The position numbers and the translations under genes are program-made. A stretch of DNA of 64,000 bases from Galaxea fascicularis (lineage: Eukaryota > Cnidaria > Anthozoa > Scleractinia > Euphylliidae). Positions 10,001 through 18,216 of this stretch are shown in pieces (position 1 is the stretch's first letter; the number at the start of each line of letters is the position of its first letter). Location of the stretch: NCBI GenBank assembly GCA_948470475.1, contig OX419345.1, forward strand, positions 585,001-649,000, in the 5' to 3' direction. Below the pieces are notes generated by a model. It was not told the origin of the DNA, made no database searches, and worked only from the letters and a program-made list of their open reading frames with translations.

Positions 10001-11927
10001 ACTTTGGTTGCAGTTTTTAACTTTTGGATGGAAGTCGTTTCCGCTGGTTTTTGTTTTTCAAGATTGACTTCCCCTAATCTAAAATTTTGCAGAATATCAG
10101 CAATGAGCAACGTTTGGGGATAGAGAATTAAGCTCCTTGATTAAATTTTAATCTTGGATTAGCGTTAATCGGCTTTCGAACAACCGGGCCCTGATTCTTT
10201 AGTCCTGTTTTAGTATGAGATGGCAAAATAAGCAACCACTTCAGCAATAAAGTCACCTATTTCAAACCTTTCTGACAACCCTGTTAATACTTTGTTATTT
10301 TTCACTATCTCAGGTATTTCAGACATTTCAAGATGTACAAGTATGCATTCACACCAAAGGTATGAGGAAGGATGATTGTCATAGGTAAAGACAGGTACTC
10401 AGATATGAAAGTGATATGGAGCAAAAAATAAGGCCAAATTTCTAGACCCTAAAAAGGGCAGACTTGATTTCCAGCCACTGTAAAGGGTTGTTACACTGAG
10501 GATTAGATTGTCACAAAAGTCTGATATTAAAGGTCTCTTTTCTTCTAAAATACTGCACTTTACTTAGGAGAGAAAAATCTGTTGTCTCTCATATCCAGCG
10601 ATTCTTCCAATTTTGCTCTCCCTTAAAAATTAATACCTTGCATAGCTAACCTTCTTAACAAAATTTACGTGTTTTTAATGATTATTATTTTTACTGTTCT
10701 TGGCAGGTGCGTCTAGATCTCAGTTTTGAATATGTTGGACTGCCAACAACTCCAGAACCCTCGGAAGGTATAAAACAATAATAAAAACATATCAATAAAA
10801 GTGTCCTAGGGTAATTTAAGGTAGCAGCCTGGCTTACTGAAATTGATTGTGTCCGTTTTTATTTTAGTTGGTGATGGTGACACTGGAGGAACAGGACAAG
10901 CTGAACAGGTGGCAAATATTTTGTAATAAACCTTTACTTATTTAGTGTTCTATCACTGAATGTTCTAAAGGGAACGACAGAATCCTGCTCTCAAAGAGCC
11001 ACACTTTGAATACACCACTGTAAATCCCACTTAAAGGTTTCATTTATTTTGTTATTTTCAAAGGTTGTCGATGAACCCGGCAAAGCTGAGGAAGAGGAAG
11101 TAGTTGATGAGGAAGAAGGTGTTACATTCATGTTTGATTAACAGAATCTTCTCTTTTGTAATCGTAAACACTAAATAATTATTGAGTTGAACTCTTTTCA
11201 ATGGGTCATGATTGGGTAGCTTTAGTTTGGTAACTTAACACCTTGCTCACATTATAGAGGTAACTAAAACATTAGTTTCACTGAAATTCTGAGCGTGAAA
11301 AGAAGCGCAAGTACCCACATGGGGCAGCAGACGCACTTGAATCAAGAAGAAGAAAAACTAAAACAAAAGTATGTTCGCATTGCTTGTCAGTAGGTTCACA
11401 CTTATATTTTCTTTTCTTTTGTTTTCAGATACCCCAGCAGTGAAAGAGCTAAAAGCAATAATAAATTCAGCACTTTCCGAGCAAGTTCAACAGGTACACG
11501 AAAGTAATAATGCTGATCCTTAAAATTCTTTTCCGAAGAATGCGGAATATATCTGACCTGACAAATCATATATTTTAAAATATATTTGACCAGCTGCCAG
11601 ATGGATTTCAGATAGCTCAGCTGGTAAACGCCCTGGCCGGTACTAGCGAGGACGGTGGGGGGGGGGGGGGAGGGGGGGTTGATATGCATCAGATGCGGAT
11701 GAAAGAAGCTACTGACATCAATAGAGAGAGTCGACAGAGTTTGGCAGAGGCGGAATGGGTTTATTTTGTGTTCGTGACTCTCTCCTTTCGTCTCATTTCA
11801 GCTCAAAACCAGCGTGGAGCAGCAGATAAAAGCGAAAGATGAAGAACTCGCGAAGAAAATGGGCATCTCTACAGATGCCCCCGGATCGGTGAAAAGCCCG
11901 AAACCGAAAGGAAAGAAAGGAAAATAG
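4778..11927 (+). CDS. CFAP119: Cilia- and flagella-associated protein 119 (CCDC189)
   Basis: Thirteen exons: 4778-4795, 4877-4908, 5095-5160, 7571-7657, 8831-8913, 9435-9505, 9732-9802, 10314-10359, 10707-10767, 10868-10908, 11064-11118, 11429-11493 and 11802-11927 (822 nt, 273 residues). Family landmarks in order are WTDLTLDNVEEI, VDLYFYTLQFAKDSGF, FKELLLCHSVKRPPYSVELF, TYFRHFKMYKYAFTPKVRLD and an acidic linker. A C-terminal coiled coil (VKELKAIINSALSEQV...LKTSVEQQIKAKDEELAKK) and a basic Lys-rich tail follow. CFAP119 is an axonemal protein linked to sperm and ciliary motility. The mRNA leader has a three-codon upstream ORF (ATG GCG GCC TGA at 4741). Intron 3 contains the tRNA-like array. 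Intron 4 has U12-type ends, so the exact start of exon 5 is either 8831 or 8846 (see findings). Identification rests on remembered human CCDC189. Confidence 0.85.
5640..5712 (+). tRNA. tRNA-like gene, unit 1 (anticodon read as GGT, Thr)
   Basis: A 72-nt cloverleaf fits: acceptor GGCTTCA/TGAAGCC, D stem GCTC/GAGC, anticodon stem TCGCA/CGCGG with loop CCGGTAT, and T arm ACGGG-TTCGAAT-CCCGT. Internal Pol III box A (TAGCTCAGTTGG) and box B (GGTTCGAATCC) are good matches, and a T6 terminator follows at once. Two features are abnormal. Position 33 is C instead of the near-universal U, and the A31-C39 pair in the anticodon stem is broken. Eukaryotes also normally read ACN with AGT rather than GGT. 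It may be a tRNA-derived Pol III repeat rather than a translating tRNA. Confidence 0.5.
5896..5968 (+). tRNA. tRNA-like gene, unit 2
   Basis: Identical in sequence to unit 1 over the whole cloverleaf and terminator; it starts 256 bp after unit 1. Confidence 0.5.
6158..6230 (+). tRNA. tRNA-like gene, unit 3
   Basis: Identical cloverleaf; it starts 262 bp after unit 2, the difference being a longer A-run upstream. Confidence 0.5.
6415..6487 (+). tRNA. tRNA-like gene, unit 4
   Basis: Identical cloverleaf; it starts 257 bp after unit 3. Confidence 0.5.
6677..6749 (+). tRNA. tRNA-like gene, unit 5
   Basis: Identical cloverleaf; it starts 262 bp after unit 4. Confidence 0.5.
6941..7013 (+). tRNA. 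tRNA-like gene, unit 6 (one T-stem change)
   Basis: The only divergent copy: the T-stem 3' strand reads CCTGT instead of CCCGT, which leaves a G-U wobble rather than a break. The array then stops 35 bp into a seventh unit at about 7101. Confidence 0.5.
7102..7570. other. Remainder of CFAP119 intron 3, no feature seen
   Basis: AT-rich single-copy-looking intron sequence between the end of the array and exon 4. A GGGG-rich patch occurs near 7435-7460. The 70-codon open frame at 7120-7332 has no recognisable content. Confidence 0.6.
7658..8830 (+). other. U12-type (minor spliceosome) intron of CFAP119, AT 5' end
   Basis: The donor is ATATCCTTTT, matching the U12 5' splice consensus RTATCCTTT. 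TTCCTTAAC at 8813-8821 matches the U12 branch-site consensus, 11-12 nt before exon position 8831. The flanking exons join in frame as TLQ-FAKDSGF, which aligns without gap to the CCDC189 family. The intron would then end in AT. An in-frame AG acceptor at 8845 is the alternative and would drop five residues. Confidence 0.75.
9953..10191. repeat. 239-bp MITE in CFAP119 intron 7
   Basis: Terminal inverted repeats of about 28 bp are present (left GGGCCCGGTTGTTCGAAAGC, right its reverse complement), extending inward through GATTAACnTAATCC with small differences. There is no coding capacity. The target duplication is not clear. Confidence 0.8.
11610..11678 (+). repeat. tRNA-like head fragment abutting a poly-G tract
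   Basis: AGATAGCTCAGCTGGTAAACG followed by GGCCGGTACTAGCGAGGACG resembles the 5' half of the tRNA-like repeats, with a box A match but no box B. It ends in about 22 G residues broken by one A. It lies in the last intron of CFAP119 and is probably a truncated tRNA-derived repeat. Confidence 0.45.
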
Positions 11928-13205
11928 TTGTCAGCTTTAAGATGTATATAGAGCTACAAACGTCTTTTCATCAGTTTTAATATTTTGTTACAAGCGCGTA
12001 AGTACGTGTTCTCACGGTCTCACAAGTTAGCACGACCATGGTCAGTCAGTCAAACTGTTAGAGCCAGTGGATTTTATCGACTTTCCGTTGTATTAATATC
12101 CCCTCGTCAATCCATTCTGGAAAGTAGTAAAATATTGTTACTAGCAGTTATGGTGACTCGAGATAATTCTGGGAGGCTCATAGACACGCTGCCTAGAAGG
12201 AAACCAAAAAAATGGTGGAGTGAACCAGTTTTATGGCTCAGTTTACGCTAGGAAGCCTCTCCTCCAGTCTTTGTAGGAAAAAGTAGAGCTTTAAAGCTTC
12301 AAATCACAGAACTCTCACCGCGTTCTTTCTTGCCAGTTGCCCCTGGTTTTTTACTTTCTCTCTCTCTTTCCCTCCCTCCTTGCGTGTTCAAATAATGGCA
12401 CGACATTCCGAAAGTAGTGTCCCTGTGAAAGGTAAACGTTTGAGATAGTTTCTGTCTTCAGTCTCTGTGTCTTTGCTTACTCGGGGCGGCAACTCTGAGG
12501 GCCAGGTTTTTGGGGAGAGAAAGGCCCCTCCGGGAATCTACAGTTATTGCTGGGAATGAAACAATTCGGGGACAGAAGGAAGACAATCGGGAAATCGGTG
12601 GAAATCCTTACGTGAACAATTTTACATCTCCCGTTATGCTAGCACGGTCCGACCATAAAAGTCTTGTAACGTTACCAAGCCGATTAATATTATATAGATC
12701 GTTAATACTCTTTTTCAAACCATTCTCGCTGATCATGGGAAAGATGAAAGTCCGTTCGTTTTGTAAGCGGCAAGTACACAACAACACGTTGAACTGTCCC
12801 GGACCAGTCTTTCCACATGATAAGGCTGCTTATCGCTTTTGGTTTGAAAGAAACGTAACGTTCAGCTGGCAATTTCTGAAATGACGATTTCATTCCCTAA
12901 AATTTTCGGGCACTTCAATTTTCAGTTAAGAAATCTGAACAGATCAAATTTTTCTAGCTGGTTAAAACAACTCTTTAAACAGTCTTTAAATATCACATGG
13001 AACCTAGAAATATCCTTCAAACGTTTTTTTGCTTAATTTGCTCGTTGGGTGCCCCTGTTTGTTTACGTGAAAAATGCTGACGAGCTGTCCAGGTTCTGAA
13101 TTACTGTGAACGATGTTGAAGCAAAAAAAAAAAAGAAAGAAAGAAAGAAAAACTTGTCATACACTCACGTTCTCGAGAAAACCCCAAATTTGGTCATTTC
13201 ACATT
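11928..13205. other. Spacer downstream of CFAP119, no gene supported
   Basis: Contains the CFAP119 3' UTR and sequence with open frames on both strands (for example 12510-12884 plus and 12702-12893 minus) that overlap each other and start at non-ATG codons. No splice-linked coding or RNA gene was recognised. A purine run, (AAAG)n-like, lies at 13122-13151. Confidence 0.5.
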
Positions 13206-13540
13206 GTTAGGGAGTTTAAGTGAGCTTAAGCACGCGCGTTTTTGAGACGCGGACGGCAACCGGAAGTGAATATTTCGCACCCCAGGGTAGCGGTCTCAAC
13301 CAGACTTTTAAACTTAGGGTCTCTAATAGTGAAAAGATACTTAGCGATATAAATATAGTTGAGTGAAGACAAGTTAAAAGGGAAAACATCTCACTTCCGG
13401 TTGCCGTTCGCGTCTCAAAAACGCGCGTGCTTAAGCTCCCTAAGGGAGCTTAAGCACGAGGACGGCGACGGCAACGAGAACGCCACAAAACAATGGGCTA
13501 AATGAGCAAAACAGTCGCTCTGCACGTGCGGTTTTACATT
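13206..13540. repeat. MITE with about 55-bp terminal inverted repeats and an adjoining related unit
   Basis: The left end (GGGAGTTTAAGTGAGCTTAA then GCACGCGCGTTTTTGAGACG, GACGGCAACCGGAAGTGA) is repeated in reverse at 13388-13443, ending CTTAAGCTCCC. Immediately after it, GGGAGCTTAAGCACGAGGAC starts a second element of the same type running to about 13540. That second unit has no matching right end that I can see. Confidence 0.75.
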
Positions 13541-15065
13541 TTGGTACATTTCAGTCTTTGATGTGGCACGACAAGATCGGTCGGATGGGGAGGAGAGGGA
13601 AAGTCGTCTCTGGCTTACAGTCAAGTCCCGATATAACGGGCAACATCGGGAACAAGAATCGGTGCACGTCTGAATTAAGGAGAGCCAATAAATGCGAGTC
13701 ATTTACAATATTTTTTTGTTTCCCCGACTTCAAGTCCCTTGTCTCTTCCGTAGTAACAGAGTGTCTGTATTAATAGAAAGTTCCTCTGACACATTCTCGA
13801 GTTAAGTCCATGCCAATTTAGCACATATACATGTACACGAGTTTTATCGAGCGCTAAGTTACTCAAGCCATAAGAGCTTGAAATGACTCGAGTTAAAGAG
13901 TTCACATTTCATTCCGGTTCAGCAACTCAGTCAACCGAGAAAAAGAATGATCAAAACGTATGATATGAACAAGTCATAAAATGATAAATCATCAAATGTC
14001 TTTTTCTTCAAATCTTTCCATGTAAGCCTCCTTGTCCAAGTTTTCCTTTGCGAAGCATACAGATGTCTTGATATCTATTTTTATTCACCGACAGTTCGCG
14101 GAGAATTGATGAACTTCAAAAACAATCCTGAGCGATGGACACATGTCAAGAGTGAACGATATAAAAGTCATTTCTGTCAATCATCTGTCATTCGTTGTCA
14201 TCAAAATTCAAAGAGAAACTGGCCTGAGGTTACTACACAAGAACTGGTGAGTCTGCTTTCTCTACCCACTAAGTTACCCTGCTTGATGTTTCACTCGGTT
14301 GTTTTTGTTTCTGTGCAAAGACGTTTTCTTCAAAATCAACTCGGCGCAGCTTCTCAAGTTTTAAATCACCAAGAGAAACAAAGATATCGCAACAAAAGGG
14401 AAGTATCTGTAAGTGTCATGAAGGTAAAATTTCAAACGCTCTTATGGAACAATTTGCGTTTCTTCCGCTTAATCTTAACGTAGGTTTCAAAGTCAGAGTT
14501 GTAAACGAGCTCAAATGAGAAAATTTTGACGAAATTCGGCTAATTTCAACATTTAAATGCCTTTAATACCAATATACCGCGCATACGAAACTAAGTTGGC
14601 GCATGCAAATGCCATGACCGCTGTTCTGTGGCCGTCGCGTGGTTTACGCTGTCTGCTCGATAACAATGCACCAACAGTTTTCCAACTTTCTGTGAACTCG
14701 ATCAATTCTTCATTCTTTTAAACAGTTATTGTTAGGTGATCAATTTAAGTTTACCACCCAATTTCAACTACAGCACTGACCAAACACTTTAAAATCAGCT
14801 GACCCCATCGTCACGCGCTCGATTGCTTATCGCCTTATCACGAGTCACGCGAGCAAAATCTATTCAGATATGAAACGTATCCATCGCCCAATCACTTCCT
14901 TAACAAAAATACTTGAAAATAGTTTCCTCTCTATAAGAAAAATAATCGCCCCCGCCCATTATTCAACGATAAACTTTACCCAGCTTTTATGCACCTGGCA
15001 ATGACAAGCCTACACGGCCGTCGTGTTAACCTCTCAAAGAAATTTGAGACAATTAAGTAAAATGC

Positions 15066-15128
<63 letters not shown>

Positions 15129-15884
15129 AAGAAGAAGAAGAAGAAGAATGTAAGAGATTATATTGATAACTAACACAAAACAAACATTGAAATCCTATAC
15201 ACAATAAGTAAAAAAAAAAAACTATCCATATACAAATTCTTTCGATTAAAAAGAGGAGGACTTGATAATAATAATAATAATAATTTATTAACGAATAGTG
15301 CCTAGTAAGATTCGGCTTCATGCACCCGACTTGAGAACTCGATTTCCCTCGAATGTTTAACCTTTTATTGATGACTAAAAAGTATCGCAATGAACAGATG
15401 CGAAAGTTGGAAAAGCAACCATGTTATTTTTTTCTCCTGGAACAATATGAGTGACCTAACGGTTAGCGGCAAGAGGACGCTGACCCAAAGGAATTGGCCT
15501 CGAAAACCATTGGCCATAGTAGTTTGATCAAAAATATATTAACACAAAGAACGGTAATAAACATTGTCAAACAACACATTTTAATACTATAGCTTACCAT
15601 TTCCTATGTTATGTTTTACATAACAAACATTTTTGATCAAACTAACCTCGGATCTTTTTTAGTTTTTTTGATTTGAGTGAATTTCCGGCCAAAGAAAAAA
15701 CTCTAGTGCTCACACTTATCACTGTTGAGCAGATCGAGAAATTAAGCTTGAGGGAGGTTTTACGCCGGGTCAGGGTGTACTACTTTACGTAACTGCCCAC
15801 TATTCCTTACATTCATATTTCACTTTTTTGTGTTTCACTTGAACAGGCAGGCATCGCTAACCAGTTGAGGGTAAAGTAATCACC
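13541..15884. other. Mostly non-coding interval; possible 5' UTR exon of the next gene
   Basis: A segment ending ACACAAGAACTG|GTGAGT at 14246 and an acceptor at about 15846 (TTGAACAG) could make a 5' UTR exon joined to the ATG at 15885. It would then carry an upstream ORF starting at 14109 that ends in frame just before the main start. No other gene was recognised here. Trinucleotide tracts are listed separately. Confidence 0.35.
15066..15149. repeat. Adjacent (TAA)n and (GAA)n microsatellites
   Basis: About 12 TAA units (15066-15100) run directly into about 16 GAA units (15101-15149). The two long minus-strand open frames here (poly-Leu/Ile and poly-Ser/Tyr) are artefacts of these repeats. 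A second short AAT tract lies at about 15263-15290. Confidence 0.95.
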
Positions 15885-17611
15885 ATGTCTTGGGAAGACG
15901 TTGATTTGAATCATTCCAGCAGTGTCCATCTACGAGACTTGGGTAAACTTGTTTCTGCATTCAGCGAGAGGCAGCACTCACCATTTGAAGTGAATGCTGA
16001 CGAACAGCTCTCTAGATTTCTTGTGCCTGATGGCGTTACGAGCCAAAGAATGTCTCGTAATTCTGATGATCAAATACTCAACAAACCAAGTTTTACTCAC
16101 GTAAATGCGAGATTACACGAGGTAGAAAATATACTCTTAGACGAACATTTCAACGAAAACACAAGAGAGGAGAAGATAACAGGTGAATCGCCATTAGAAT
16201 TGGCGTCAACGTCTGATCTTTGTGAAGCTACACATGAAAAAAATTCGTTATATCTGATCAATGAACTTTGTGACAGACTTATAGCAAAAGCATCTCAAAG
16301 CAGTGAGCGTAATGATGATTACCTGAAAACTGAAGCGATTTCAGACACGCCTATCATCTGTGCGGCTGAAAGATCAACATACTCTGAAGCTTGTGAACAA
16401 ATTTCTTATTCTGTACCAAATACATACGAGTCTTATTATGGATTTATTGATGATAATTCGCACCTATCCATCTTGAACACTTCTCACAACGGATCACATG
16501 ACAGCATGAGCGTTCCAAATGAACAAAATGGCACTATAATGCTTTCTATCGAGAAAACAAGCTATGCAACTGAAATCAGCGGACAAAATTATTTAGCTAA
16601 AAAATACCAGGCCTTAGAATCAAATAAACCAACCAGTGCCATTTCGCAAATACAGCAAATGGTGGAGCAACTTTCCCCTCCTCTGGAGAGAATCCCCTTG
16701 ACGCAAGGACCTGACGTCATCAGCGAGTTATCACATGATGACACCCCACAATGCAACTCACTGGAATGCCATGACATCCATGACACAGGTAACTTTACTA
16801 TAAAGAAAAAAAAGTCTGATTTATTTACACTGCGAACCATCTCTAATGCTTGCATTTGGACGTACTCTGGAAAGAGCGCGAGCTATCTAGAGCGAGTGAA
16901 AAATGACGCGCTAAAATTTGCCATCGCCTGCTCTGGGAACGAGGGTGGACGGTGAGGTCCAGCGCTCTGAGCAATTCGAGTTTGTCCCAGCTGTATATGG
17001 CAATAGAAAAGGTCTTTAAAGAAACAGACTAACAATAATTTTAAGAAAATAAGACGACACCAATTTTCAAACTCCTGTGCTCTTACTCGAGTTTCCATTG
17101 GCTTTCTGGAGTCTGCTCTGCCAGGGAGTTATCCAAGAGTGGGGAACTGGTCGCCGCCCCTTGAGAAGGGTGCTACTTCCCTTTTTTTTTATCTTGGAAA
17201 ATTTTACCAGTCATTTTCAAGTTGTACGTGTGAGGCTGATTTCACGGTATATACCTTATGTTAAAAAGCCATTTTTTCCATAATTGCTGGTAATCTCGCA
17301 ATCTGATTGGCTAATTTGTCGTTGTCCTTAAGAGTCTAGACAATGCTACTTGCGTCAGCGTCAACTATCTTCCTTGCGCACTGAAATAAACACTTTCAAA
17401 AGTGGTCAAAATGTTTTGTGCTAATGAATATCGTTGTTGATAAGAGTACAGACAATACTAAACCACATTCGATTTATTACATAGTCAGTCTTATTCTCAT
17501 TGACTCTACTTGATTTGTAGAGGACCGGCTGTTACACTTGTGTTTGACCTTACGAGTTACGCTTCTCTTTTGGAGTTTCCTATCAAAAGAATTAAAACCA
17601 TATCCCCGTAA
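15885..17611 (+). CDS. Unrecognised acidic Ser-rich protein
   Basis: Exon 1 is 15885-16788 (start CACCATGTC, a good initiation context) and exon 2 is 17523-17611, ending TCC CCG TAA (993 nt, 330 residues). The first exon alone gives over 300 residues rich in Ser, Asp, Glu and Asn, beginning MSWEDVDLNHSSSVHLRDLG. No membrane segment, signal peptide or coiled coil stands out. The C-terminus, PAVTLVFDLTSYASLLEF, is the most ordered-looking part and ends in a basic stretch (PIKRIKTISP). CCCC|GTAAGT overlaps the stop and could instead be a donor to a third exon. The candidate acceptors, however, lie in repeat DNA at 17964-17978. I do not recognise the family. The gene ends about 600 bp before CDK2AP on the same strand. 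Confidence 0.6.
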
Positions 17612-17823
17612 GTGGCCTTGTCAATTAATTTTTCAGTTCAGTGGTTAATAGCCACTTTGATCTTGTTATGTTGTCATTTATCTTGTGATGTTAATAATCC
17701 TAGACTGATTCGTAACTTGCCGCGAAGTTATGCATGCAGCTGCTTTCTTATAACAGTTTTTGTTTAACAATTAACCTGACGGCATTCTTCTCCGGAAACA
17801 TTTGGTTTTATCAACTGGATAAT

Positions 17824-17992
17824 GTAAATTGACCAGCGTACAGGGATTCTAAAAGATGACGTTCCGAGCGTTAGCCCTTCGTCAGCTTTTAGAATCCCTG
17901 TACAGTGGTCAATTTACATAAACAACTCCGTCGATAAAACTAACTTTTTGTGCGACGCAGCACCACAGTTTCTTTAGAAACGACTCCCTTTA
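17824..17992. repeat. Dispersed repeat with foldback head, copy 1
   Basis: GTAAATTGACCAGCGTACAG ... CTGTACAGTGGTCAATTTAC forms an inverted pair around CGTTAGCCCTTCGTCAG. It is followed by GACGCAGCACCACAGTTTCT and TTAGAAAC. The same ordered blocks recur at 22335-22502, which shows they are interspersed repeat and not exon. Confidence 0.75.
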
Positions 17993-18216
17993 CGCATTCT
18001 TTTCTCCGTCGCTTACTCCACTCTCAACGGACAAACTACGCTTCACAGCTCACCGGATCGACCGAAGGCCTCGTAATGTATCGATACTTGATCACAGGTT
18101 GTTTTCTCACCTCCAACGATCCCAACATTCCACAGATAAAGTTTCATACCGTCAAATATCCCGGATGAAACGACGCCATATTGGATAACAAAGAACTCAT
18201 CGAAGAAAACGCAGAA

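Noticed and set aside
11610..11655. Intact tRNA gene
   Set aside because: Only the 5' half with box A is present; the T arm and box B are missing and a poly-G tract replaces them.
12510..12893. Overlapping 124-codon plus and 63-codon minus open frames
   Set aside because: The plus frame starts at a non-ATG codon, the frames overlap on opposite strands, and there are no splice partners or recognised domains.
14976..15390. Minus-strand frames of poly-Leu/Ile and poly-Ser/Tyr
   Set aside because: Produced by the GAA and TAA microsatellites.
17950..18184. Possible third exon of the unrecognised gene (two alternative open frames)
   Set aside because: The acceptors and first 30 bp are in a dispersed repeat that recurs at 22440-22502. 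The gene already has a stop at 17611. Kept only as an alternative.
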